Assembly: GCA_019096065.1 (NCBI GenBank) | Contig: JAGUCH010000007.1 | Span: forward strand, 3,246,501-3,310,500 | Direction of reading: 5' to 3' | Length of the DNA stretch: 64,000 nucleotides | From: Paracyclopina nana | Taxonomy: Eukaryota; Arthropoda; Copepoda; Cyclopoida; Cyclopettidae | In this document: positions 38,401-49,137 of the stretch, piece after piece | Numbering within the stretch: position 1 is the stretch's first letter | Layout of the letters: the number at the start of each line of letters is the position of its first letter | The notes under the pieces: model-generated | Seen by the model: the letters and a program-made list of their open reading frames with translations, nothing else | Databases searched by the model: none | What the model was told of the DNA's origin: nothing | Program-made: the position numbers and the translations under genes

Positions 38401-39749
38401 AGAGTGGCGACCTTAATATTCTAATAAAGGAGAAAGTGGCGCTTTTACCTGATAAACAAAACGATTTAGATGAAAAGCCACTATAAAACCAAAGAGAAAA
38501 TAGAAAATTCCAGTTTTACATATATGCTGTTAAAGTGCATGACTCAGCACAATAACAAGGTAGATCCGATGATTTTCTAAGAACTTAATCGGATTCTGAC
38601 CGCATTACATCAAAGCTTGTCCCATTTTCGAACCAGCATCCAACCTATCATCTTACTTTCATGAGGGCAACAATCCAAAAGATTGAAAAACACGGAAAAA
38701 AATGCTCTCCCTATTTGCTTGTATTTTCCAGGTTTTGACTTCATCGTCAAAAGTGCATTTAAATTCAGCGCAAAGGGAACCGAGCCAGCTATTTTGGGGT
38801 TAATGAATTTCTCCGCTAATGAAATTCGACACAGCAGTGGGTGGAATTGTGTGCTATGCCCATTACGTCGTTGGTGCAGTAGGACCAAACACATTTAGGC
38901 TATTTTTAGGCTGGAAAAAGGTGATTTTTTTCAACTTGGGCAGGAAAACCTGGTTAACCTCAAGAGATGACCTTTGTTGCAAAGGTCAAGAGGGCTTTGA
39001 TCATTATTATTATGATGTGTGTAAAACGAGAACACTTTTATTCTCACGTGACTCGAAAAGATATGTTGATCCATGAAATGTGCATTGGAGGACACTCAAA
39101 ATAAACTTTTGTTAGCACAGCCAAATGGATAAACCAAGAGGTTGTCATGCCACCATGATGACTGAGTCAATGTTGATCCAATGCTGGACAATTTGACAGC
39201 AAGTTGACATTCCTGATTAGGGATGGTAAAAAAAGCCATGGCATGGAAGCAAATATGCTCAACACTCTATTTTTAGGGACCTATTGGCACACCAGGTGGC
39301 GCCATGAAATAAAATAGCTGCCTTTGTAAACTAATTTAAATACTCCCTTTTTCCCCTAGGTGGCGCTAGTGCCGTTGAAAAATGTTGTTTTTACCTTTAG
39401 AACAGCTGAGATTTTCCTTTGCCTGAGCAGAGTGAGTTTTCTGGTTGCCTCTTGATCATGTTTTCTTTGCTCACGCTCAAGTTTGTTTGTGACCAAGGCC
39501 AAAGCATGGTTGAGGTTGTTATTGGTGCTGGGGCTGTAAAGGCCGCTGCTGTTGTTACACAGGCTTGAAGTTGAGGCCTTAGAACTCACACTTGACCTCG
39601 TGGAAACCGCGTTGGCCTTCGTGAGACTCTTCTTACTTGGGCCTTGGGCCTTGGTCATGCTGGAGGACTCCAATGAGCAGGATGATCCAGACATTTCCAA
39701 AGACTGATTGGACTGAGAGTCCGAGGACAAAACTTCCATCTGGACAAGC
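23475..39749 (-). CDS. Unrecognised coiled-coil, Ser-rich protein with 14-3-3-like motifs (at least eight exons)
   Basis: Exons on the minus strand are 39749-39395, 26838-26755, 26697-26589, 26036-25956, 25890-25504, 25007-24868, 24583-24276 and 23946-23475. Borders are GT-AG and phases agree throughout, giving about 645 codons. A Ser-rich start leads into a predicted coiled coil (KLEREQRKHDQEATRKL, KELEEEMAAVDREL, EERAEKSRRLNLKRMQ). A low-complexity region follows with several basic-Ser motifs resembling 14-3-3 or basophilic kinase sites: RTRSGSDP, TTRHSLPN, NRNSAPD, RPKSAD. The C-terminus has a Ser-rich run, a CSGCSNCCC cluster, a Gln-rich stretch and a basic end. Cytoplasmic scaffold or cytoskeletal regulator is a guess; I do not recognise the family. 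The exon at 26036 could alternatively be a first exon starting with MVLFGKRKS. The first intron shown is 12.6 kb. The 5' end may lie beyond 39749. Confidence 0.75.
26039..26588. other. Intron of the coiled-coil gene, no other feature seen
   Basis: This 552-bp intron lies between the 26697-26589 and 26036-25956 exons. No repeat or RNA gene is recognised. If the MVLFGKRKS methionine at about 26027 is used as a start, this stretch would be its promoter. Confidence 0.4.
26843..26870 (-). terminator. Pol III T-run terminator overlapping a splice-acceptor polypyrimidine tract
   Basis: On the minus strand the DNA just 3' of the tRNA-Lys reads six T's, AA, then fifteen T's and GCAG. The first T-run is the expected RNA polymerase III terminator. 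The second directly forms the polypyrimidine tract of the acceptor for the coding exon at 26838. The two signals are a few bases apart. Confidence 0.8.
26873..26945 (-). tRNA. tRNA-Lys(CTT)
   Basis: 73 nt on the minus strand with a canonical cloverleaf. The acceptor stem is GCCCGGC with GTTGGGC. The A-box is TAGCTCAGTCGG, the anticodon loop CTCTTAA has anticodon CTT, and the B-box is GGTTCGAGCCC, with discriminator G. There is no intron. It lies inside the long intron of the coiled-coil gene, in the same orientation, 34 bp upstream of the next exon. Confidence 0.97.
27893..28387. mobile_element. MITE with 15-bp terminal inverted repeats and TA duplication
   Basis: Termini gcctggttcaagaca and tgttttgaaccaggc are inverted copies with one mismatch. 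They are flanked by TA on both sides (27891-27892 and 28388-28389). The 495-bp body has no coding capacity. Length and TA target suggest a Tc1/mariner-type non-autonomous element. Confidence 0.7.
28400..29030. promoter_or_regulatory. CpG-dense patch inside the long intron, candidate promoter or first exon
   Basis: CpG is rare in most of this AT-rich intron but frequent here (cgcgaaatcgcagcgcgtcacggcgtcc and similar, about 28680-28945). A good donor, gacg|gtaagact, sits near 28941 on the plus strand. It could be a 5' exon of an unseen plus-strand transcript or an alternative promoter for the minus-strand gene. Open frames on both strands lack recognisable content. Confidence 0.35.
29031..34900. 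other. Intron DNA of the coiled-coil gene, no gene seen
   Basis: AT-rich sequence with simple repeats only: an aag run near 29373, a (gt)n run at about 32084-32102 and a shorter one near 32165. No protein or RNA gene can be supported. Short open frames lack splice context. Confidence 0.5.
34905..35150. repeat. Degenerate minisatellite of ctcagtactgagata-type units
   Basis: Roughly ten irregular copies of a 20-25 bp unit built on atctcagcactgatataaaca. The core ctcagtactgag is itself palindromic. Two adjacent 22-bp copies near 35016-35060 are identical. Function unknown. Confidence 0.75.
36436..37002. mobile_element. Foldback element with ~133-bp inverted arms
   Basis: Arms 36436-36570 and 36871-37002 are imperfect reverse complements, sharing for example attcatcattttgccacc against its complement on the right. 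They enclose a 300-bp loop without coding content. No clear target duplication is seen. It is best read as an old foldback or MITE-like insertion in the intron. Confidence 0.7.
37003..39289. other. Intron DNA of the coiled-coil gene, no gene seen
   Basis: AT-rich, with no repeat or gene I can support, up to the paired CTCF-like motifs near 39290. Confidence 0.4.
39290..39367 (+). promoter_or_regulatory. Two CTCF-like motifs
   Basis: caccaggtggcgcca (39290-39304) and ccctaggtggcgct (39354-39367) both match the AGGTGGCGC core bound by animal CTCF, in the same orientation and 64 bp apart. They lie next to the donor side of the first visible exon of the coiled-coil gene. Further matches occur in the window at 20691-20704 and 63576-63592. 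Confidence 0.45.
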
Positions 39750-42700
39750 CTGAAAAGAGTTGAAATTGTTGTGAAAAGCGCCACTATGTTGAACTAAGCG
39801 TAAACAAAAATGTCTCATAGGGAAACGCTGTGGCAAGTTGATTATAAAAACAAATCAGATTTTGACTCCGAAGGTTCCTTTTCTTTCATATAGACTATAA
39901 ATCCACATTTTAGATAGGAATCGAGTTGGTGCCAATGCACATGTGCGGTATCAATGACGTATCAAATTGGTATTTTGGTAACATATCCACCGATTTCCAT
40001 GGATGGATGGTTACTTTTCCACCTGAGCTGAAGAAGAAGAGAGATCCCAGGAATTTGATAACCTAGCATTTTTTTTTGTAAAAAAGCAAACCCAAAGCCG
40101 AAAAAATGTCCAGTTGCTCAATTGCAGTGGAGTGAAAGTGATGCTTAATGATTTTGTGGCATAACTGCTCACTTTGCTTGTTTTTCAAGCACTTGATCAT
40201 CATGATCCAAATTTTCGTGAGATGGCTCCTGGCCAAAAACCTGCAAGTTTTTCATGCCTAGGCTATCCTAATCTAACAACAACAACAACTGTTGCTCAAC
40301 TATTTGGGAAGACATGCAACCTATCTCAGCCAAAAATGCATCAAGATGATGTACTAGCTTTATAGCATTACAACAAGAGACTCTAATTTGGCCAAAAGGT
40401 CAAAAACTCCACTTGTTCCAATTTGAAAAATTCTGCTCTAACTATTGTAAGAAAGTGAAGCACAGTTTTGTGAGCTGGAAAACATGATGATTCATGAAGA
40501 TGAGTGGGATCTCATTTCAATTTTTCTCACTGCAGCACCAAAGGGTTTGGCAGGACCAATCAATTTGCATGAACATGAAATTTATTTAGCATATTCCAAG
40601 GCTCTGAGGATTTGGCAAAGCCCTCCTACCTCAATTTTCACCACAGCATAAAAAATGAACATGGTGGGAAAAGACACCTTGTTACAGAGCAAAATCCAGA
40701 TTAGCTAACAAACTAGCTGCAACTAAGACACAAGATGTCCAATAAAGCTTTTGCTGCAACAACCATGCATTGTTGTTTATACTAGAACTAGAACTTTTTT
40801 CAATTGACGTCATACAAGTAGTGTTGCTGCTCAAAAATTGAGATAAAGAGAAGTGTCAACAAAGTAGGTTAATCCAACTGAAGATGTAACAGTATAAATA
40901 GATCAACTCATGACAAGCTAGAAGTTTCAAGAAAAAAATTGCATGTGATTTTGAGGCCTTTTTTCAAAATTGTCTAGGTAGTTTTTTGTTGGGCCATATA
41001 ATTACTAATTAGATCTAGCTGCGCCACACTCAACCAGTTATAAGTATATGCTGTGGTGGTGTGTGTAATTATGGGGTCCATTGTGTTGCCAAAAAATGGC
41101 TTTGCAAAAAGCATCAAAATATTTCTAGTCATTCATGTCTCATTTGTTGGGAGATATGCACATAATTATCCAGTCACATAATTCTCCTCCAGCGAAATTT
41201 GACACCTCTCCTTGCCATATTTTGAGATGACAGGCAAGTTTTCCTTCCAGCTTGATCAAACCAACTTTTGACCCACAACATGAACATGTGGAGGTCATTG
41301 AATTTCAATCATGAGGTCACACCACAACAAAAGTTTCTCCACCACTATTCACTAGCATGAGAATATGTAAAATAGCCACAAAAAAAGCCAATTTTGTTTA
41401 CATTGAAAATTAAGCAGAGCACCTTAGCTTAAAAGAGATGAGACTCTAATGGCCTGCTTCCTTTATGCGTAACGCTATAAGGAAAAAGGGGCTACCAGTT
41501 CAGTTCAGGTTTGCTAGATTATGCATAAATGACAGGAAATTCATTCTGGTTCAAGAATGGCAGCACAAAAAGCAGCCACTCCTCATAACATAGCTAGGGG
41601 GTAATTAACTAATTTGCATGCTTTGCTAGTTGTGGTGAGAGGCAACATTTTTGTATCCTAAATGAGATACTTTTGACCACCTAGCCAAGGAGCCAAAAAT
41701 TCATCAATCATCTGTTGTTGATAACTGTTCTCACACACTCCACTCAAGGAGAAGTGCAATTTTGAAAGGATCTAAGCATCATCTTTTGAAAATGCCACCA
41801 CACGCACGTCCATACTACTGACCAGCAGCTATCCTACAACAGCAAAGAGCTTCAAAGACCATATTTTACAATGATTTAAGGTCATCCTTTGAATCATCAA
41901 AATGTGATAAGTCATTGCTTGAATCTAGCACAGAGCCATAATAATCATTCCTTTATTAATGCCATGCATAATAAGCAATGATTTTGCTAATTCAGTGAAA
42001 CCTCAGCTGCAACAGTGAGGAAGTCAATCTTGCAGAAAATTGCACAAGCCATTTTTTATTGTCCTTCAAACCTGAGCATTATTACTGCTTCTACTTTTTT
42101 GGCCCCTACCTTGAAAAGTGAAATTTGCAAAGCAGTAGCAGGGAGGAAAATCAGGTTTGCTGCCATCATTATTGCAGAAATAATGTTTGGCCTGATGCTT
42201 GGAGATTGTTGATGACAGCTGAATTAGTTAATCTTTGAGCAATTGAAATTGGCACCACAGCCAGGAAAGGAAGTCAACCTCATCATCTTTTGAGAAAAAA
42301 GACACCAGACACTCTAGGCTGTGTAATTAATACACAATAAACTCACATTATGCACGTATTTCCTGCCTCTATAAAATAAAGACAGTTTTGTTTGCCTTTA
42401 AGGCAAAAAGCTTAATAAAAAAACATGAAAGTAAAAAGGAGTCACATTTTTGCGCCAAAGCAATTCTTAAACATTAACTCAATTAGGATATCTACTTAAA
42501 GACAGCATTTCCTTTTTTCATGGAGCTATTTCTTTACAAAAAAAATTATTTTTGAAGGATATGCCAAAATAACAACTTACTTTAGTTCAGCTAGTGGAAA
42601 ACTTGATGAGTTTGCCTTGAATTGACCTTTTTAGCACTTTTAATGTTGCAAAATGGACTAAGCACTGGGCTGAAGAAAACAGGCCTGCATTTCTGTTGGG

Positions 42701-44232
42701 CTTCGCACGTAAACTGAATCGCTAAAGCAGTTTGGAGTTGTCAGATCCGGCGAGCGCGAACCGGCCGCGCGGTTCTACGAGACGCTCTATTTTCAAATCT
42801 CAGATTCTTGCTAATATTGATTGTAATGATTTCCAATACACTGTACTCTCACAAGACATTCCATGTGGGATGAATGTAATCTCATTTTCGCTAGCTACTT
42901 TCAGTAAAACGTACTTATTGTAAATCTCAAAAAGTGCATGGGAAAAAGCTGCAATTTCCGGTCATCCAATTGAATTTATGTGGTGACACGTTAATGTTTT
43001 TACAAGCTAGCTGGAAGAACCTCCAAATTGTCACTTTGCCACCTCGAGGCTAAATGAAGGCTGCTGGCAGAGTCAGCAATTTTTCTGGCCTTAGAATAGC
43101 ATTGAGTAACAGTCTGTTGGTCTTCATGAAAACTAGCTTGTTTTGTAACTTTTGAAAATTTGAAATTTTTTAAGGAGGAGGAAAATCTAGGCTTTTAGCA
43201 AAAAATGCATCTTTCTAGCTTTGGAGTGCCTTGTTCTGACATTATAAATGCAAATGACATCCTTAAAGTACAGTCTCAGCTAATTCTCTCATGAGTGTCT
43301 CCTTAAATGTGTGAAATGAATTTCACCTTCATCAGCAGACTTTCAAGCATATAAAAACGAGATGGAAAGCAACTTGAGAGAAAAAAGACTGCCACCAAGT
43401 GCATATAAAACCAATCTTGTGTAAAATTGCAGATTGCATTTTTGTAAACAATCGTTTTATCAGTGATTTTTCATTTATCAACTTTTCCATTTCCCATCGG
43501 GCTTTTTTTCTGGCTGGGAAATATTGAGAGCAAAGGATCGGAAATTGAACCCAAGAAACCATACTCATGAGTATTTTGCTTTATACCCTCTGTGTTTTGA
43601 TCTCTTGCAAAGTACACTAGCACAAAGATTTTTTAAACGTATTTCCCTCTCTTTCTATTGTGATTTTTGAACTAGAAGCAAACAAATTCATCTTCAAGGT
43701 AATTAAATTGAGTTGGCCTCAATATTGGTTGAGCGGTTTTTCCTAAAGTGTCAACAAAAACTAGTTGACTTAGCAGGTCCCCATGACTAAACCACAATTC
43801 AATAACAAAAAGGAGTCCATTTCACACCTCCAAACTTGAATGTGAATTTAATTACACATTGTGTTGCTGCCAGGTTGTCACACAAAAACATGAAAGAAGA
43901 AAGAGATCCAACAGCAACAAAAAGGTTTTTCCCCATATCAATGTTTTATCAGTCAGCAAAACCCAGGTACATTTTTCTAGCAGCTTTTTGCATTCATTCC
44001 TAAATCTTTTAAGATACTCTTCATCTAGAAGAAATCAATGACCACCAAATTGGTTTTCCACTTCTCCAATTTCAGCCATAATGATGACCTCCTTTTAAAG
44101 TATTTCCTCTAATATTTCATTCAGTGATACTATTTAAGCTCAATAACCACCTAATTCCTTCACCTGATTGGCATTATTCTGCAACCAAAAATAATTTGTA
44201 TTCTTCAAGTAATCCTATTACCCAAAATGTAA
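39750..44232. other. Intergenic or 5' intron region, no gene seen
   Basis: 4.5 kb of AT-rich DNA. A short CpG-rich patch at about 42745-42790 (gcgagcgcgaaccggccgcgcgg) is the only compositional anomaly and could mark a promoter. A noncoding first exon of the minus-strand coiled-coil gene may hide here. I find no convincing coding exon. Confidence 0.4.
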
Positions 44233-44382
44233 CAATACTGTCCTGATGACGAGTCCATATAGGGTTTTTCGCTCATGAGTAGTCAAATGAAAGATCATCG
44301 AGTGGCGAAGCCACGAGTGATCTGGAATTTTACTACGAATGAGCGAAAAACCCTATATGGACGAGTCATCAGGACAGTATTG
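44233..44382. mobile_element. Palindromic MITE, 150 bp
   Basis: Arms of about 50 bp starting caatactgtcctgatgac and ending with its complement gtcatcaggacagtattg, with the ccatatagggtttttcgct section also mirrored. The arms are almost perfect and the loop is about 50 bp, so the copy is young. Target duplication was not resolved. Confidence 0.85.
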
Positions 44383-44647
44383 ACATTTTTGTTAGCTTCG
44401 TGACGGTTAAAAGTCCAATAGCACTGTTTAAAATACTAAAAATTGATTAATTTACCAATTAAATTGGCCTTAAAAACGATAGCTCGTTTGCAGGTATAAC
44501 TTTGCGGTCAATCGCGCGCGCGGATATCCAGGTTAGCAACACAAGAGCTCAGCAGTCAACACAATCACTGCTTAATGCGGTGTCATTTCAATAGATGGCG
44601 CTTTTTCATGCGCTTTTAAATCACTCATCAGTTTTGGATAGTTGATG

Positions 44648-44718
44648 TGATCTGGTGGTGTAGTGGTAGTGTGCAGACTTTTCACTCAGCCGACCCAAGT
44701 TCAAATCCCGGTCAAGTC
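44648..44718 (+). pseudogene. tRNA-Glu(TTC)-like pseudogene or SINE head
   Basis: Sequence tctggtggtgtagtggtag matches the 5' half and A-box of tRNA-Glu. The loop cttttcact gives anticodon TTC, and gttcaaatcccgg is a B-box. The T-stem and acceptor stem have mismatches, so it is probably a decayed tRNA gene or a tRNA-derived SINE head. A tttttttaaattg stretch follows. Confidence 0.7.
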
Positions 44719-45454
44719 TCTTTTTTTAAATTGAAGAAGAACTCTCAAGTCGCCAACTGTACAATAATGAACATTATTTCTTCACATGTGACGAAAAAAA
44801 GTCATTATTGTACGGTGGATGCGAGCGCACGCCAAATCTCAGCAAAATACAGGGATTTTCGCTTCACTGCCGTATGTAGTGAACCCACCGCCAAGTTGAC
44901 AAAAATGGTAGTTCTGTGATTTTCCTTATCCATTAAAAGGACTTACTACAAGATAATTCTTTGACTGAGTAAGCCAAGGAAAACCCAAAAATGAGCTGTG
45001 AGGCTAAAAATAAAAGCTGAAAAACTGCATTATATCCCTTTGGCATTGGCCTATAGGGATGAGTCATTTATTTTGCAGCCCAAAGAGCGCCCGCTCACTG
45101 ATATACCTTTAAACTTGACACACACACTCAGACGCATTTTGCTGCATTGCAGTCTGCTTGCCACAGGCTTCAGATAAGGCTACATAACAAAACAGCTGTG
45201 TGCATTTTTTCCAACCCGAATAAGGCCTAGTGGAGTGACTGTGGAAAGGCCTTTATACGGCCTCAGCAATTCAAATTGGAATTGTGGGAAAAAGGCTCAA
45301 TCTCTACATAAGCTTCTAAGCTATTTTTTTAATAAAGCAGAAAAGGTAAGTGTATCTATGTAATACTTTGTGTGGGCGTTTTTCCACACTCACACACATG
45401 TTCAGCTGCCTATTTATTGAATTCAAGGTTGAATCACCATTTTTTAGGGGAGAA
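44719..45454. other. Region upstream of the AGTRAP-like gene
   Basis: No gene is seen. It should contain the promoter and any 5' noncoding exon of the gene starting at 45455. There is no distinct TATA box. Confidence 0.35.
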
Positions 45455-46772
45455 ATGGTTGAAATTGCTGTGCCAAACTTCCAAGAATGGAGGACAACCT
45501 CAGATGGGCCTTTACATGTGGTCTTCATTGTTCACATGGTAATTGAGTCAAAAATGAGGATATGCATATCAGCATATGGAGTTGATGCTTTCAGGTGCTT
45601 ATGTCATGGTCCATGCTTGGCTTTTGGAGTGGCAACAAGTTGATGATCCATGATGGCTTTCTCCTCATTTGTATTCTTTGGTCATTACATAACAAAAATA
45701 CATCCAGCCCCAGTAAGATAGAATTTGGATGTAAAATACGTAAATCCCCCTTTTTCAAAGCTTTCTGCCTCTCTAGTTGTGCTGTCCTTGGTGATTGACG
45801 TCATCAGCATCATACTCGATATCATCGTTTTGGCAGTCTGGTATCCCCATGAGGCCAAATCTTCTGAGCAATTCTCAGCTGTAATGGCTATATTTAACCT
45901 CATTTTCAGGTATGCATTCTTTTTATGCCTTTCCAGCTACAGAATCAATAAGGTAGATTATTTCCTGGTTGCTCCCCAAGATGGGAAGCAAAAAAGCAAT
46001 TCTTTTGAAAGCAGCCTCATTTGGCTCTCATACGTACCAAAGCCCAAAGTTGTAGTCATGCTCACTGAATACATTTATCACCTCTCACCAGAAAAGACTT
46101 TCATTATGTAAGAATACAGAAGAAGAATTGTAAGATGCCAACTTTTCACACTGCTTCATTCACTAACAAAAATGTAGTATAGTATTCCAAGGAGGAAAAC
46201 GATACACCTTAATTCTAATTAACTGCTCACTTCTGCGTCTCTATTTTGGGCCTTACTCCATTTCCAGATTGGCCTCCATTTATGTGCTGTATCAGTGTTG
46301 GAAGGAAAGAAGAGACAACTTTGATGGGATCTATACCACGTCTAACATTTCCCAATCTATACCAGCCCCTATCTCTGTATTGTCTACAGGGCCTTCAAGG
46401 TCTAACAGTAGGGCTGCTGGTCAAAGGCCACAGCCACCACCTGCCAATATGGAGGCAAATGGTATATTAGCTTTATTGTAAGCTTTCTAATCCACTAACA
46501 ACATCTAATCAAACATACATAGCTGCCAGCACCAATAAAGGATATGCTGAGATATCTGGGACTACTTTTCATGAAGAAGGTAGGGGGGCTGTACTGCATA
46601 ATCAACTAATTAATGACCTAGCTACATACATATGGTACTCTTTTTGTATTCTTACTATGTAGACTAAATGTATTCTGTTTCAGGATATGGATACAGCACT
46701 GGTAGCCAAGCATACCAACAACAGAGACAAGAGTTACCACCCATACCACCAAGTTATTCTCAGCATGCATAA
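45455..46772 (+). CDS. AGTRAP: AGTRAP (ATRAP)-like membrane protein, 224 aa, six exons
   Basis: Exons 45455-45538, 45595-45712, 45777-45909, 46268-46461, 46523-46579 and 46684-46772 have GT-AG borders and consistent phases. The first about 125 residues hold the family's membrane segments, with the hallmark order VHMVLMSWSMLGFW, LLICILWSLHNK, IDVISIILDIIVLAVWYP and AVMAIFNLIFRL. The rest is a soluble Ser/Pro/Gln-rich tail with QELPPIPPSYS near the end, probably cytoplasmic. In vertebrates AGTRAP binds the tail of the type-1 angiotensin receptor and promotes its internalisation. Arthropods carry homologues whose partner is unclear, so a general receptor-trafficking role is inferred. The start is chosen because it keeps the first exon in phase and precedes the membrane segments. 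Confidence 0.85.
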
Positions 46773-47409
46773 ACAGATACCTTGATTTACTTTTTTCCTG
46801 CTGTACAACAATATTAACCCTAAATTGTCATTCAGCTGTTACCTGTGAAAAAAAGTAATTTACTAAAAAAAGAGAAAGCTATTTTTTGCTCAGCTTATAA
46901 CATCTAAGCACAGTCATCCATTTTGGAAGCAGTGAGGCAAAAAGCATTTCCATCACCAAAGGGAACTTTTTCAATTTCTATCCAAAGGCTTCAGCAAGTA
47001 GAGCTGGAAAACTTGCCATATTCTTCTTTATTTTTGTCTTACTGGCATATAATAGAATGTGAGGGCTCGCTTTCACATAAGAGCACACGCATTGTACAAG
47101 TTTCAGCAAATACTGGTCTCCTTTGATGTGTAGCTGAAATGATGAAAATTTGATGGCATGTGAGACCAACAACATCTGACCTGGGACCCTACTTAGCTTA
47201 ACTTCCTCTAGAAATAGGCCCTCTCAAGTGGATTCACATGTAGAAATTCAGAAGTCCATTAATTCAACACTGATTTCCACTTCCCAAAATATTCTCAGCT
47301 TTGTTCTTGGTTTGTGTTGTATACTTTGCTAAAGAAAATCAGATCGATTGCATGACTCTGCTAACCCCACAAATATTTTTGGGAATTTTCTATGTCTGGA
47401 TCTCATGAA
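46773..47409. other. Intergenic region between AGTRAP-like gene and EnSpm-like element
   Basis: No gene or repeat is recognised. No canonical AATAAA is obvious for the upstream gene. The DNA transposon begins at about 47410. Confidence 0.35.
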
Positions 47410-47700
47410 CACTATGTCAGGTTTTCGTCATTTAAGAAAAGTGACGAAAACCGGTTGAAAATGTGTCTTAGGATCTTGCGAGATCATTTTGACGATAATA
47501 TTTTCGTCAGAATGAACCTCAGGTTCTCGAGAGAATTTTTCGTCATATAAAATCTAGAAAAATGATGAAATCTTGTTGATATATCGTTAGGTTCTCATGA
47601 GAAAATTTTATAATTTCAATCTTAGGTTTTCGGCAACAAATCTTAAAACAGAGTCATGGCGAGTCTTTCAAAATGGAATAGGCTCACACTGACTGTATTC

Positions 47701-48835
47701 GAAATATAATGCCAGCTTAAGCAACTTTTGATCCTCCATTTTCACGAAAAGTAGAATAACATCCAAATCATCAAATGCGTCAACAAAAATTGAGGCTCAC
47801 AAAAGGTAAACTGTGGACAAGCTGCCAAAAGTGCCGGCTACAAAAGGCCTAAAAACAGCATAAATGCATCACATTTTTTAATCATCTAAGGTTTTATTTA
47901 TGAAAACCACAGTTTTCATAAAAAATATATTGACTATTTGCGAAATATAATGCCAGCTTAAGCAACTTTTGATCCGCCATTTTCACGAAAAGTAGAATAA
48001 CATCCACAGCAAACTCGTCAACAAAAATTGAGGCTCACAAAAGGTAAACTGTTGACAAGCTGCCAAAAGTGCCGGCTACAAAAGGCCTAAAAACAGCATA
48101 AAAGCACCACATTTTTTTATCATCAAAGGTTTTATTTATGAAAACCACAGTTTTCATAAAATATATATTGACTGTTTGCGAAATATAATGCCAGCTTAAG
48201 CAACTTTTGATCCGCCATTTTCACGAAAAGTAGAATAACATCCACAGCAAACTCGTCAACAAAAATTGAGGCTCTTAAAAGGTAAACTGTGGACAAGCTG
48301 CCAAAAGTGCCGGCTACAAAAGGCCTAAAAACAGCATAAAAGCACCACATTTTTTTATCATCAAAGGTTTTATTTATGAAAACCACAGTTTTCATAAAAT
48401 ATATATTGACTGTTTGCGAAATATAATGCCAGCTTAAGCAACTTTTGATCCGCCATTTTCACGAAAAGTAGAATAACATCCACAGCAAACTCGTCAACAA
48501 AAATTGAGGCTCTTAAAAGGTAAACTGTGGACAAGCTGTCAAAAATGCCGGCTACAAAAAGCCTAAAAACAGCATAAAAGCACCACATTTTTTTATCATC
48601 AAAGGTTTTATTTATGAAAACCAAAGTTTTCATAAAATATATATTGACTGTTTTCGAAATATAATGCCTGCTGAAGCAATGTTTGATCTACCATTTCACG
48701 ACTATTAGAATAACATCCAAAGCAAACTCGTCAACAAAAATTGAGGCTCTTAAAAGGTAAACTGTGAACAAGCTGTCAAAAATGCTGGCTGCAAAAAGCC
48801 TAAAAACAGTATTAATACATCGAATTTTTTAGATT
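47701..48835 (-). repeat. 238-bp subterminal tandem repeats, about 4.8 copies
   Basis: Copies start with gaaatataatgcc at 47701, 47942, 48180, 48418 and 48656. Spacing is 241, then three times 238. The middle copies are almost identical, the outer ones diverged, and the last is partial. They lie between the CACTA end and the transposase stop codon, the place where EnSpm elements keep transposase-binding subterminal repeats. The 87-residue minus-strand frames they contain are artefacts. Confidence 0.93.
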
Positions 48836-49137
48836 TGTTGGCTGGGTATCCAGTCTTAGCCAGAATTGATCATTATGAAGATGCAAGAGATGAAATAAAT
48901 GACGACCCATCGGAATTGTTTTTGCACAAAATATCTATAAGAGTTTCACCTAAGAATTGTCTTTATTATCTGACCATAGCGTGACAACATAGTTTTGTTA
49001 ATTATTTTGTTAATTACGATTCATCGACCACTTTCAGGTTATTAATAATCAAGGTGTGCCATCACTTTTGATAATGGCAGCAATCACGAGTTTTAAATCA
49101 CATAAGATACTTTGTCCAGCTTCTTTTCTTGCCATAA

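Noticed and set aside
44647-44919. 90-residue open frame
   Set aside because: It starts inside the tRNA-Glu-like sequence and has no recognisable content.
48132-48633. Two near-identical 87-residue minus-strand frames
   Set aside because: They are copies of the 238-bp tandem repeat, not paralogous genes.
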